Assembly: GCA_903861645.1 (NCBI GenBank)
Contig: CAIOVE010000090.1
Location: 23,639-87,638, forward strand
DNA length: 64,000 nt
Direction: 5' to 3'
From: an uncultured Hyphomicrobiales bacterium
GTDB taxonomy: Bacteria > Pseudomonadota > Alphaproteobacteria > Rhizobiales > Beijerinckiaceae
Shown: positions 17,942 to 26,779 of the stretch, in pieces
Numbering within the stretch: the stretch's first letter is position 1
Layout of the letters: the number at the start of each line of letters is the position of its first letter
The notes under the pieces: model-generated
Seen by the model: only the letters and a program-made list of their open reading frames with translations
What the model was told of the DNA's origin: nothing
Database searches by the model: none
Made by a program: the position numbers and the translations under genes

Positions 17942-19606
17942 CTAGCGCCATTCGTCGACGCTGACGGATTTGCGCCACGTCGCGCCCATCATGCTCCAGT
18001 AGCCGTTGGTTTCGCCGCCAACGACGACGACGTTGATGTCCTTTTCCTGAAAGATCGGAATCAACTCGTCGGGCGCGGCCTTGAGCTTGGTGGCCATGGG
18101 CTCCTCGCCGAACGTCGCGCGCGGATAGATGTAGTTTTGCACGAGTTGCAGATCCCAGTAGCGCGCGGCAGGAATCCGCGCCGTGTCCCACAGCCAGTGG
18201 ACAAGCTTTTCCGTCGTGTCGAACGCGCCGCGATCGATGAACTGACGCGCGGTGATGGGATCGAGCAGCAGGCACGGCGCGGTCGTCGCGTCGATGCCCG
18301 TCAACATGTCCTTCACGTGCTCGCGCCAGTGATCCTTGCGCAGACCGAGGCCGAAGGTATTGGATCGACATCCGTAGAAGATGCTGACGACGCTGTCCCC
18401 GGGCTTGAAGCCCTTGCGCGTGTGCAGCGGCTCCCAAGGACTGCGCTCCTCGTTCTCCGCGAAGGTCACGCTGTTGTAGGTGAGGTTGTTGCCCTGCGAC
18501 CCCATGAAGGTGTCGCCAGCGACCGAGCCGCCCTGCAAATTCTGCGACAATAGCCCGAACGCCCGGCCAATCGTGGCGTTGGCGTGGTTGTAGGGGCCCA
18601 TGGCGCCGATGCCACAGTTCATGCCGATTTCATGGCGCACGGGGCCGTTGACGACGACCATCGCCGCGGCAGAGCTCGACGTCGATCCGCGCGCGGACAC
18701 GCCCGCCGCCGCGAGCGCCAGAATGACCGGGAAATATTCCGGCCGCGCGCCCGCCATGACGGCGTTCACCGCGACCTTTTCGACCGTGTATTCCCACATG
18801 CCGCGATTGAGCGTCGGCTGCATGCGTCCCACGACCGCGTCGGGCTTGCGACTCGTGCCCGCCAGCATGGCCGCGACGCGCTCGGCCGTGGGCAGCACGA
18901 TGGGCAGCTTGTCGGTCCAGTTGTTGCGCAGGAACAGCTCGTGAAGATTGTCTTCCGCGTCCTCGTCGACGAAACGCGGCGTCGAGCGGTCATTGGGCAG
19001 GGCCGCGTCGGCGCCAAGGCCGCCGGTCAGCGCCTCGACCACCTCGCGCATCACGGGCTTGCCCGTGATGGGATCGGCGCCATTCACATAGGCGCGCAAT
19101 TCCTCGGCGGTCTTGCCCATGACGGGTTGCGGCACATAGACGCAATCGAGGCCGGGCAAGCCGCCCACGCGCGCGGTCGAGCGCACGACGCGATCGAATT
19201 TGTCGGTATGCAACGCGACGGTCGGCACGCCATAGCGTGTTTCAAGCGTGATCGCGTGGGTCGCGACGGCGGGCGCGCAGGTGCTGCAATGACCGACGCC
19301 GACGATCGCCGCGTCGCCGTGGGCGCGAATTTCCTCCCACGTCTCGGGATCGTCGTGGCCGTAGTAATGATTGAGCGACACAAGCTTCGTCTTGACGCTC
19401 GGCATGTGCGCGGCGAACCATTCGGCGACCTGCTTGAGCAGTTCGATGGAATCGTCGAAGCGGCAATCGACGAGATAGATCGTCTTGCCATCGAGTCCGT
19501 CGAGCCGGGGCGCGGATGTCTTTTTGGTGATCTTGGGCGGATAACCGACGGGGTTGTGAACCACGATTTTCGCGCCCGAGCGCGCTTGCGTCGCAATGTC
19601 GTCCAT
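17942..19606 (-). CDS. UGSC-family-like protein with CSTC in place of UGSC, fused to a second domain
   Basis: The N-terminal ~180 residues resemble the UGSC (seleno)protein family: LDGKTIYLVDCRFDDS and then GVGHCSTC followed by THAITLETRYGVPTV. Cys107 and Cys110 occupy the places of Sec and Cys in UGSC. There is no in-frame TGA, so this is a cysteine homologue. The remaining ~360 residues form a separate domain with GPYNHANATIGRAFGLL and FAENEERSPWEPLH, a family I recognise only as uncharacterised. The start at 19606 is set by GGGAG upstream and the family-like N-terminus. It is divergent from a binding protein/thioredoxin-reductase-like pair, suggesting a redox role. Confidence 0.75.
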   Translation of the reverse strand: MDDIATQARSGAKIVVHNPVGYPPKITKKTSAPRLDGLDGKTIYLVDCRFDDSIELLKQVAEWFAAHMPSVKTKLVSLNHYYGHDDPETWEEIRAHGDAAIVGVGHCSTCAPAVATHAITLETRYGVPTVALHTDKFDRVVRSTARVGGLPGLDCVYVPQPVMGKTAEELRAYVNGADPITGKPVMREVVEALTGGLGADAALPNDRSTPRFVDEDAEDNLHELFLRNNWTDKLPIVLPTAERVAAMLAGTSRKPDAVVGRMQPTLNRGMWEYTVEKVAVNAVMAGARPEYFPVILALAAAGVSARGSTSSSAAAMVVVNGPVRHEIGMNCGIGAMGPYNHANATIGRAFGLLSQNLQGGSVAGDTFMGSQGNNLTYNSVTFAENEERSPWEPLHTRKGFKPGDSVVSIFYGCRSNTFGLGLRKDHWREHVKDMLTGIDATTAPCLLLDPITARQFIDRGAFDTTEKLVHWLWDTARIPAARYWDLQLVQNYIYPRATFGEEPMATKLKAAPDELIPIFQEKDINVVVVGGETNGYWSMMGATWRKSVSVDEWR

Positions 19607-19712
19607 GACGTATCTCCCGGCGGCGATGTTGACTGTCTCTTGCAACTCGGCAATTTGGGCGAAACTAGGCGCGCTCCGGCGGCGCGTCAAACCAACATGG
19701 GGAAGCGCGGAC

Positions 19713-20705
19713 ATGCGGCGATGGATCGGCGTTTTTCTCGCCCTGACGATGGGCGTCGGCGCGCGCGCCGAGGAGTCGTGGGACGCGGTCGTGGCGGCGG
19801 CGCGCAAGGAAGGCTCGGTGGCGGTTTATTCGGCGCTCAGCGGCCCACCCACCATCGCTCGGTTCAAGGCCTTCGAGGCCGCCTATGGCATTCGCGTCGA
19901 TCATTTCGTCGCGCGCGCCAGCGAGGTGTCCGAGCGGGTGCGCATGGAGCAATCGGCCAGGCGCTATATTGGGGATATCTATATCTCGTCGCCCGCCAGC
20001 ATGCCCGGCCGCGCGATCGCGGGCGAACTTCAGCCCGCGATGAAGACGCCCAATCTCGCCAACCTGCGCGACGATATCGAACACGACGACAACGGGGTGC
20101 CGGTCTGGTATCCGCCCTACGGCATTCTCGCCAACACGCGGCTGGTCGGCGAGAACGACATCACCAGCTGGAAGGATCTGCTCGATCCCCGCTGGAAGGA
20201 TCGCATGATCGGCGACGATCCGCGCCTGAGCGGTTCGGCCGCGGCCTTTTTCGAGGCGACATGGAAGGCCTTCGGTCGCGAATATCACGACAGGCTGGCG
20301 ACGCAGCATCACGTTTACACGCATAACAACCGCGAGGCGGAGCGGCAGGTGGCGCGCGGCGAATACGCGCTCTACTTTCCGCAGCAACTGCCCTACGCGC
20401 TGGCGCTCAAGGGCCTGCCGGTGCGCATGATCGTGCCTAAGGAGGGCTGGATCTACGCGAGCGCGCATTTCGCCCTGCTGACGGGCGCGCCGCATCCCAA
20501 CGCCGCGCGGCTGCTGACGAATTTCATGCTGGAGCCGGAGTCGCAACTCGTGCTCGCCAACGCGGGATTGATCCCGGTCACGAAGGGCGTCATCGAAAAA
20601 GCCAACGATGACGCGCGACCCTATCTCTCCGCCAGGTTGTTCGGCGCCGCGACCTACGCGAACCAGGACAAGCTGATGGCGCTCGCCGCGGAAATCTACA
20701 AATGA
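19713..20705 (+). CDS. ABC-type periplasmic binding protein (AfuA/FbpA-like)
   Basis: A 330-residue extracellular solute-binding protein. A signal peptide MRRWIGVFLALTMGVGARA ends before EESWDAVVAAARKEGSV, and the sequence continues in the style of family 1 iron/thiamine/putrescine binders (VAVYSALSGPPTIARFKAFE; ITSWKDLLDPRWKDRM). GGGGAAG precedes the ATG at 19713. No permease or ATPase is adjacent, so it is an orphan. Its stop overlaps the start of the next gene in an ATGA, unusual for a secreted binder followed by a cytosolic flavoprotein. Confidence 0.82.
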   Translation: MRRWIGVFLALTMGVGARAEESWDAVVAAARKEGSVAVYSALSGPPTIARFKAFEAAYGIRVDHFVARASEVSERVRMEQSARRYIGDIYISSPASMPGRAIAGELQPAMKTPNLANLRDDIEHDDNGVPVWYPPYGILANTRLVGENDITSWKDLLDPRWKDRMIGDDPRLSGSAAAFFEATWKAFGREYHDRLATQHHVYTHNNREAERQVARGEYALYFPQQLPYALALKGLPVRMIVPKEGWIYASAHFALLTGAPHPNAARLLTNFMLEPESQLVLANAGLIPVTKGVIEKANDDARPYLSARLFGAATYANQDKLMALAAEIYK

Positions 20706-21616
20706 GCGACATCGATGTTGTCATCATTGGCGCTGGCGTTGCGGGCCTGACGGCGGCGATTCAAGCGGCGCGGATTGGCTTGCGCGTCATGGTCGTGGCG
20801 GAAATGGGCGTCGGCGGGCAAGTCATCAACGCGCCCCGCATCGAGAATTATCCGGGGTTCGCCGATGGCGTGGCGGGCGTCGAGCTTGGCCCCATGCTGC
20901 ACGAGCAGGCGGAAGCCGTCGGGGCCGAATTCACGTTCGACACGATCGAGGCGATCGAGCGCGAGGGCGGGCGCTGGATCGCGCGCGGCGCCGGCGAGAC
21001 GCTCGCGGCCCGCGCCATTATCGTCGCCGCGGGATCGCTGCCGCGCGCGCTCGGCGTTGCCGGCGAGGAACGATTGAAAGGGCGCGGCATATCTCACTGC
21101 GCCTCCTGCGATGGGCCGCTTTATCGCGGCAAGCGCGTGTTCGTGGCTGGCGGCGGCGACGCCGCATTCGACGAGGCGCTGACGCTGGCGGAATTCGCGC
21201 GCGACGTGGTGATCCTGTGCCGGGGCGCGGCGCCGCGGGCGCAGAAAATCCTCCGCGACCGGGTCGCGGCGACCGCCAACATTTCGGTTCTCACGTCCAC
21301 CGCCATCGAGGAAATCCGGGGCGACGCCACCGTATCGGAACTCCTTGTTCGCGGCCCGGACGGCGCGGCGCGCGTCGAGCCCGCCGACGGCCTGTTCGTC
21401 CAGATCGGCCTTGAGCCCAACACGCGCTTTCTGGACGGCCAACTCGCGCTTGCCCCCGATGGCAGGATCATCGTGGACGCGATGATGCGGACATCGATGG
21501 CGGGCGTTTTCGCCGCCGGGGACATCCGGGCGGATTCCGTCGCCTTGCTCGCCGCGTCGGCGGGGGACGGCGCGACGGCGGCGGTCGCGGTCGCGCGCTA
21601 TCTGGCGACAGCCTGA
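20702..21616 (+). CDS. Thioredoxin-reductase-like FAD/NAD(P) oxidoreductase
   Basis: A 304-residue pyridine-nucleotide disulfide oxidoreductase. The FAD motif is IIGAGVAGLTAA (8-19), the redox-active pair is Cys133/Cys136 in CASCDG, the NAD(P) motif is VAGGGDAAFDEA, and the C-terminal FAD motif is GVFAAGDIRAD. This is the thioredoxin reductase layout with CASC for the usual CATC. It is translationally coupled to the binding-protein gene and divergent from the CSTC protein; I infer that it may reduce that CxxC centre. It could also be a paralogous reductase with a different partner. Confidence 0.85.
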   Translation: MSDIDVVIIGAGVAGLTAAIQAARIGLRVMVVAEMGVGGQVINAPRIENYPGFADGVAGVELGPMLHEQAEAVGAEFTFDTIEAIEREGGRWIARGAGETLAARAIIVAAGSLPRALGVAGEERLKGRGISHCASCDGPLYRGKRVFVAGGGDAAFDEALTLAEFARDVVILCRGAAPRAQKILRDRVAATANISVLTSTAIEEIRGDATVSELLVRGPDGAARVEPADGLFVQIGLEPNTRFLDGQLALAPDGRIIVDAMMRTSMAGVFAAGDIRADSVALLAASAGDGATAAVAVARYLATA

Positions 21617-21679
21617 GGCGCGTTGCGCGTCGCCATCGCGCGTGCCACATATTTATCCTTCTGAAATCAGGATTTTCGC

Positions 21680-22204
21680 ATGATCGTGCGCGTGATCGAA
21701 CGTCTTCTGTTGGCGAGCCGTTGGCTGCTCGCGCCGCTTTTTCTGGGGCTGGTGGTGTGTCTGTTCGCCCTGTTGATCAAGGCGGGCCAACACGTCTACC
21801 ACGTGGCCGACACGCTGCTGACGGCGACGGAATCCGAGGTGATCCTGTCCGTGCTCGGACTGGTCGATCTGACGCTCGCCGCCAGCCTCGTGCTGATCAT
21901 CATGTTTTCGGGCTACGAAAACTTCATCACGACGATCACCGCCGAAAGCGCGGTGGCCCGTCCGGCGTGGCTCAGCCAGATCGATTTCACGGGGCTAAAG
22001 CTCAAGCTGCTGGCGTCGATCGTCTCGATCTCGGCGATCCAGCTTCTGCGTGAGTTCATGTCCATCGCCGACCGGACCGATCGCGAGTTGCTCTGGGCGG
22101 CGGCCATTCATGGCGTTTTCGTCGTCTCGGGCCTGATTCTGGCCCTGACCGACCGCTACACGGACCATCCGACGACCGCCGGCAAGGATGCCGGCGGCCA
22201 CTGA
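21680..22204 (+). CDS. UPF0114 family inner-membrane protein (YqhA-like)
   Basis: A 174-residue membrane protein with three or four hydrophobic segments (LLLASRWLLAPLFLGLVVCL; VLGLVDLTLAASLVLIIMFS; AIHGVFVVSGLILALTDR). SGYENF and the arrangement of segments are typical of UPF0114/TIGR00645. The function of the family is unknown. It has its own 63-base upstream gap and is not coupled to its neighbours. Confidence 0.9.
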   Translation: MIVRVIERLLLASRWLLAPLFLGLVVCLFALLIKAGQHVYHVADTLLTATESEVILSVLGLVDLTLAASLVLIIMFSGYENFITTITAESAVARPAWLSQIDFTGLKLKLLASIVSISAIQLLREFMSIADRTDRELLWAAAIHGVFVVSGLILALTDRYTDHPTTAGKDAGGH

Positions 22205-22222
22205 CCGGGAGCGGCCGGCCAT

Positions 22223-22250
22223 CTTGAAATGCCGGCTGGCGATCCCATAT
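22223..22250 (+). promoter_or_regulatory. RpoH (sigma-32) promoter of hsp20
   Basis: CTTGAAA (22223-22229), a 14-base spacer and CCCATAT (22244-22250) match the sigma-32 consensus CTTGAAA-N11-16-CCCCATNT almost perfectly. It lies 70 bases upstream of the Hsp20 start. Confidence 0.8.
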
Positions 22251-22319
22251 CCTGCTCGTTGCCATCGTCGGGGAACGCCATACCGGGTTCCACGGCGGAA
22301 GCGCCCGAGGGGCTTCGTC

Positions 22320-22748
22320 ATGTCACGCGCGCCAAGTTTGCATTCCCCCTTCCTTCTGGGGTTCGACGACATCGAGAGAGCGCTGGACCGCGTTACGCGG
22401 GCCACGTCCGATGGATACCCACCCTATAACATCGAGCGATTGCCGCGCAGCGAGGCGGACCCGGAGCGGTTGCGCATCACGCTGGCGGTCGCTGGTTTCA
22501 CCCGCGAGGAGCTCGACGTCAGCGTCGAGGAAAACCAGCTCGTCATTCGCGGACGGCAACAGGACGACAAGGATCGACAATACCTGCATCGCGGCATCGC
22601 CGCGCGGCAGTTCCAGCGCGCCTTCCTGCTCGCCGACGGCATGCAGGTGCTCGGCGCGGATCTGAAAAACGGATTGCTTTCGGTGGACCTCGCCCGGCCG
22701 GAGCCGGAACGGGTGATCCGGAAGATCAACATTCTGGCGCGGGACTGA
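22320..22748 (+). CDS. Small heat-shock protein Hsp20/IbpA family
   Basis: A 142-residue alpha-crystallin-type chaperone. The start at 22320 gives MSRAPSLHSPFLLGFDDIERALDRV, the usual alphaproteobacterial N-terminus, with PPYNIER leading into the crystallin domain (LRITLAVAGFTREELDVSVEENQLVIRG) and a C-terminal A-x-x-L region. It holds denatured proteins for refolding. GAGGGG precedes the ATG, and an excellent RpoH promoter lies upstream. It is followed by a DUF1150 gene, a pairing common in this class. Confidence 0.94.
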   Translation: MSRAPSLHSPFLLGFDDIERALDRVTRATSDGYPPYNIERLPRSEADPERLRITLAVAGFTREELDVSVEENQLVIRGRQQDDKDRQYLHRGIAARQFQRAFLLADGMQVLGADLKNGLLSVDLARPEPERVIRKINILARD

Positions 22749-22813
22749 AAAAGTCGGCGTCGGGAACGCGGGTTCAGGGGGCCTCCCCAACAAGAACCGC
22801 AAAGGAGCAAGCC

Positions 22814-23080
22814 ATGTCCAACGAAAACAGCGAAAACTTCCTCGCTTCGATGACCCCCGAGCAGTTCGCCCATCTAGGTGGCGGCGAGGTCGCCTACGTG
22901 AAGCCCATTCTCTCCGACGACGTCGCACGCCTGTTTCCGCAGGTCGAGGGCGTGCGGCCGGGCATCCGTCTGTTCGCCCTGCTGAACGCCGACGGCACGC
23001 CGCTGATGCTGACCGACTCGCGCGACGCGGCGCTGGCGAACGCATGGGAGCACAAGCTGCACACGGTCAGCCTGCACTGA
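22814..23080 (+). CDS. DUF1150 family protein
   Basis: An 88-residue protein with the DUF1150 sequence (MTPEQFAHLGGGEVAYVKPI; LFALLNADGTPLMLTDSRDAALANAWEH). AAAGGAG precedes the ATG. The family's function is unknown; its regular position after hsp20 suggests co-expression in heat shock. The 65-base gap to hsp20 shows no terminator. Confidence 0.92.
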   Translation: MSNENSENFLASMTPEQFAHLGGGEVAYVKPILSDDVARLFPQVEGVRPGIRLFALLNADGTPLMLTDSRDAALANAWEHKLHTVSLH

Positions 23081-23105
23081 CCCGCCAATTGGACGCTCCG
23101 GAAAT

Positions 23106-23132
23106 CGGGTTTATACCGCTCGTATAAACCCG
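23106..23132. promoter_or_regulatory. Perfect 11-base inverted repeat upstream of quinone oxidoreductase
   Basis: CGGGTTTATAC (23106-23116), spacer CGCTC, GTATAAACCCG (23122-23132) is a perfect inverted repeat ending 13 bases before the ATG at 23146. There is no U-tract, so an operator for an unlinked dimeric repressor is more likely than a terminator. TATAAA inside the right arm could act as a -10 element. Confidence 0.6.
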
Positions 23133-23145
23133 CCCGGAGACGCCC

Positions 23146-24117
23146 ATGAAAGCCGCTGTTGTCGCAGAGCCCGGCAGGATCGAGGTCCGCGATATTCCCA
23201 CGCCGGAGCCAGGGCCCGACGAAATTCTCGTCAAGGTCAAGACCGCCGGCCTGAACCGGGCCGACCTGCTGGTCGCCATGGGGCATTTTCATGGCGCGCG
23301 CGGCGGCCCCGGCGCCGTTCCCGGCATCGAATGCGCCGGCGAAGTCGTTCGCTCGGGCTCCGCGACCAGTCCCTTCAAGCAGGGCGATCAGGTCATGTGC
23401 TCGGTGTCCGGCGGCTTCTGCGAATACGTCGTCGTGAACGTCGCGCGCGCCACTACCATGCCGCGAGGCCTCGACTGGCGTCAGGCCGGCACGATGCAGG
23501 TGGCGCTGCAAACCATGCACAACGCCATCGTCACGGCGGGCGGGCTGAAGCGCGGCGAAAGCGTGCTCATTCTCGGCGCGAGCTCGGGCGTTGGCCTGAT
23601 GGGCATGCAGATCGCGAAATTCATGGGCGCGGGCTTCGTCATCGGCGCCTCGACCAACGCCGGGCGACGGGCGCGGCTCGCCGAATTCGGCGCGGACCTC
23701 GCGCTCGACACGACGGACGCCAACTGGCCACAGATGGTCAAGGACACCACCGGCGGCAAGGGCGTCGATCTCGTCATCGACATGGTGTCGGGCGGCGTCA
23801 TCAACGGCGCCATGCAGGCGGCCGCCATTCTCGGGCGCATCGTCAATGTCGGCCGCCTCGGCGGCATGAAGGGCGAATTCGACTACGACCTGCACGCGCT
23901 CAAGCGCCTGACCTACGTGGGCGTCACTTTTCGCACGCGCTCGCTGGAGGAGGTCGCCGAGATTATCCGCCGCATGCGCGCCGATCTCTGGCCGGCGGTC
24001 GAAAGCGGAAAATTGCGGCTACCGATCTCCGACGTCTATCCGTTGGAGAAAGCGGGCGAGGCGCTGGCGCACATGAAGGCGAACCAGCACTTCGGCAAGA
24101 TAGTGCTTGAGATGTAA
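23146..24117 (+). CDS. NAD(P)H:quinone oxidoreductase, zinc-independent MDR family
   Basis: A 323-residue medium-chain reductase. The GroES-like N-terminal domain (AGLNRADLLVAMGHFHG; PGIECAGEVV) and the nucleotide motif LGASSGVGLMGMQIAKFMGA are those of quinone oxidoreductases (QOR/PIG3 type). No structural zinc Cys cluster is present. It reduces quinones or related carbonyl compounds in the cytosol. Its stop codon directly abuts the stop of the convergent penicillin-binding protein gene. A perfect palindrome upstream suggests control by a dimeric repressor. Confidence 0.88.
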   Translation: MKAAVVAEPGRIEVRDIPTPEPGPDEILVKVKTAGLNRADLLVAMGHFHGARGGPGAVPGIECAGEVVRSGSATSPFKQGDQVMCSVSGGFCEYVVVNVARATTMPRGLDWRQAGTMQVALQTMHNAIVTAGGLKRGESVLILGASSGVGLMGMQIAKFMGAGFVIGASTNAGRRARLAEFGADLALDTTDANWPQMVKDTTGGKGVDLVIDMVSGGVINGAMQAAAILGRIVNVGRLGGMKGEFDYDLHALKRLTYVGVTFRTRSLEEVAEIIRRMRADLWPAVESGKLRLPISDVYPLEKAGEALAHMKANQHFGKIVLEM

Positions 24118-26592
24118 TCAGCCGCCGAATATTTTTTCCAGAAAGCCTTTTTCCTGCGGCGGCGGCGCGGGACGGCGCGCGCCAGGCGCGGGAATGCTCG
24201 CGGGCGGCAGCAGGTCGGCGATGGGATCGCGGCGTGGCGCGCCGGGCCGCACGGGCGCGACGCCCGGCGGACGCGCGTTGACGGGCGTTACGGTCGCCGG
24301 TCGCGCGCCCGGCAGTTGCAGGGGGCCGGAACCCTGTTGCGGGATGGACGCCGTGGGCGCGGGCGCCTGATCGTCCACCGGTGGGCGAATGCTCGGCGGC
24401 GGCGTCGGCTGCGCCGCGTCGCGCCACAGGCCCGACGGCAGCGCCGAAGGCGGCGACGAACGCAGCGCCTCCTTCATGAAGCGGCTCCAGATGTCGACGG
24501 GCACGTTGGCGCCGGAAGCCTTTTTCGTCGGCGAATTGTCGTCGTTGCCCAGCCAGACCCCGGCGACGAGCTGGCTCGTGTAACCAACAAACCACGCGTC
24601 ACGATAATCCTGACTGGTGCCGGTCTTGCCCGCCGCCTGCCAGCCGGGCAATTCGGCCTTGCGCGCCGTGCCCGTCAGCAGGGTCTCGCGCAGCATGGAA
24701 TTCATCATCGAAACGTATTGCGGATCGATGATGCGGCCGTAGCTCGCGCCCTTGCGCTGGTAGAGCAGCTTGCCATCCGCCGTGCGCACCTTGACGATGA
24801 CATGGGGCTGCACGCCGATGCCGCCATTGGCGAACGGGGCATAGGCGCCGACAAGCTCCAGCGGGGTCACCTCGGACGTGCCGAGCGCGATCGACGCGTT
24901 GGCCTGCAATTCCGAACCAATGCCGAGACGGTGCGCTGTCGCCACGACGGCGCGCGGCCCCACCTCCAGACCGAGCCTGACGGACACGGTGTTGAGCGAC
25001 ATGCTGAGCGCGCGCGTCAGCGTTACCGCTCCCTGATACTGGTGACTGGCGTTCTCGGGGCGCCAGCCCTTCACGTCGATGGGAGCGTCCTCGCGGACCG
25101 TGTCGGGCGTAAGCCCACGCTCCAGCGCCGTGAGATACACAAAGGGCTTGAAGGTCGAGCCGGGCTGGCGCTTGGCCGCGACGGCGCGATTGAACTGGCT
25201 TTCCGCGTAGCTGCGGCCGCCGATCAGCGCCTTGATCTGGCCGCCGACGTCCATCGCGACGAGGGCGCCCTGCGACACGCCGAATTTCGCACCGTTCTTG
25301 TCGAGCTCCTCGGTCAGGGCGCGCTCGGCGGCGGCCTGCATCCCCGCGTTGAGGGTGGTGGTGACGACGATGTCCTCGTCGATGGCGCCAACGGTCTCGT
25401 CCAAGGCGTCCATGACAAGGTCGGCGGCATAGTTGATCGAGCCGGCCCCGCGATCGTGCGACGCCTCGGCGGGCCGCGACAGGGCGATCTTGGCCATGGC
25501 CTCGGTGATGTGGCCGTCGCGCGCCATGGCGGTGATGACCTGCGCCGCGCGCTCGGAGGCGCCGGTCGGGTTGCGGTTAGGCGCGAGCTTGGTGGGCGCC
25601 TTCATCAGGCCGGCCAGAAGAGCCGCCTCGGGCAGGGTCACATCGCGCGCGCCGTGGCCGAAATACTTGCGCGCGGCCGCCTCGATGCCATAGGCGCCCG
25701 AGCCGAAATAGACCCGGTTGAGATAGAGCTCGAGGATCTGGTCCTTGGAATACTTATGCTCCAGCCAGACGGCGAGGATCGCCTCCTGGATCTTGCGCGC
25801 CATGGTGCGTTCCTGCGTCAGGAACAGGTTCTTGGCGAGCTGCTGGGTAAGGGTCGAACCGCCCTCCACGTTGCCGCCACGATGCAGCGCGTTGCGCACG
25901 ATGGCGCGCCCGATGCCCATGGGGTCGACGCCGTAATGGGCGTAAAAGCGCCGGTCCTCGATCGATATGAAAGCCTTCGGCAGGTAGGGGGGCAGATCGC
26001 TCAGCCGGACGGCGGGTCCGCCCGTATCGCCGCGGTTGGCCAGCAACGCGCCGTCATCCCCGAGGATGGCGATGTTGGGCGGCCGCTTGGGAACCGCCAG
26101 TTGATCGATGGGCGGCAGTTGCACGGCGTAATAGGCGGTGACGCCGACAACGCCTACGACCGCCCAGACACCCAGCACGAGCGACCAATAGGCGAGAAAT
26201 CCAAAGACGGAGCGCCGGGGGCGGGCCTTGTCCGGCCTGGCCGCCTTGCGCGCGGGCGCTTTCTTTCTGGCTGGCGGCGGCGCTTCGTCGAAGTCCTCGT
26301 CCTCGAAATCATCCTCGACGGAATCGGGACGCGATCTGGCGGACTTGCCGGCGCGGACCTCGGGATCGACCCGCGGCGCGGCGCGCCTGCGCGGTTCGTC
26401 GAATTCCGGCTCCATGCGCTCGGACCGACCGCGCTTGCCCTTGGCCGCGCCCGGCCGATCTCGCGGATCGGCGCGCAATTCGTCGTCCTGGGACGCCGCC
26501 CGGGAGCGTGTCTGCAACGTCGGTTCCCGCCGCCGCCCGAACCAGCCTTCGCCCATGGCCCCACGCATTCCCCGCCGCCGTTCACGCGACAT
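24118..26592 (-). CDS. Class A penicillin-binding protein (PBP1A-like)
   Basis: An 824-residue bifunctional murein synthase. A ~130-residue charged, Arg/Pro-rich cytosolic head precedes one membrane segment (FGFLAYWSLVLGVWAVVGVV). The GT51 glycosyltransferase domain carries SIEDRRFYAHYGVDP and GGSTLTQQLAKNL. The transpeptidase domain has STFK (SxxK), SLN (SxN) and KTGTS. A Pro/Ala-rich tail follows. It builds and crosslinks peptidoglycan. The exact start is unclear: ATGs at 26592, 26568 and 26556 are all possible, none with a strong ribosome-binding site. It is divergent from dnaN. Confidence 0.93.
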   Translation of the reverse strand: MSRERRRGMRGAMGEGWFGRRREPTLQTRSRAASQDDELRADPRDRPGAAKGKRGRSERMEPEFDEPRRRAAPRVDPEVRAGKSARSRPDSVEDDFEDEDFDEAPPPARKKAPARKAARPDKARPRRSVFGFLAYWSLVLGVWAVVGVVGVTAYYAVQLPPIDQLAVPKRPPNIAILGDDGALLANRGDTGGPAVRLSDLPPYLPKAFISIEDRRFYAHYGVDPMGIGRAIVRNALHRGGNVEGGSTLTQQLAKNLFLTQERTMARKIQEAILAVWLEHKYSKDQILELYLNRVYFGSGAYGIEAAARKYFGHGARDVTLPEAALLAGLMKAPTKLAPNRNPTGASERAAQVITAMARDGHITEAMAKIALSRPAEASHDRGAGSINYAADLVMDALDETVGAIDEDIVVTTTLNAGMQAAAERALTEELDKNGAKFGVSQGALVAMDVGGQIKALIGGRSYAESQFNRAVAAKRQPGSTFKPFVYLTALERGLTPDTVREDAPIDVKGWRPENASHQYQGAVTLTRALSMSLNTVSVRLGLEVGPRAVVATAHRLGIGSELQANASIALGTSEVTPLELVGAYAPFANGGIGVQPHVIVKVRTADGKLLYQRKGASYGRIIDPQYVSMMNSMLRETLLTGTARKAELPGWQAAGKTGTSQDYRDAWFVGYTSQLVAGVWLGNDDNSPTKKASGANVPVDIWSRFMKEALRSSPPSALPSGLWRDAAQPTPPPSIRPPVDDQAPAPTASIPQQGSGPLQLPGARPATVTPVNARPPGVAPVRPGAPRRDPIADLLPPASIPAPGARRPAPPPQEKGFLEKIFGG

Positions 26593-26779
26593 TGATCCAA
26601 TCTAATCCCGGCCAATTAAGGGCCGGTAAAGGATGAAATATCCGGCTTGATCGTGGAAAAGCCCGGCCCACGCGGTCCATGGCCGGCGCGGCGGCTTGCG
26701 CTTGCCATCGTCGCCCGCCTACAGTTAATGCCCTCGCGCGCTGGCGCGGACACGGATTTTGAGGACGGATCAGGCCGCC

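Noticed and set aside
17942..19606. True selenoprotein (UGSC) at the CSTC site
   Set aside because: The codon is Cys, not TGA, and the frame has no internal TGA, so selenocysteine is not needed.
24316..26595. Long plus-strand open frame (759 codons) opposite the penicillin-binding protein
   Set aside because: Composition is that of a GC-rich antisense shadow, while the minus-strand frame has all class A PBP motifs.
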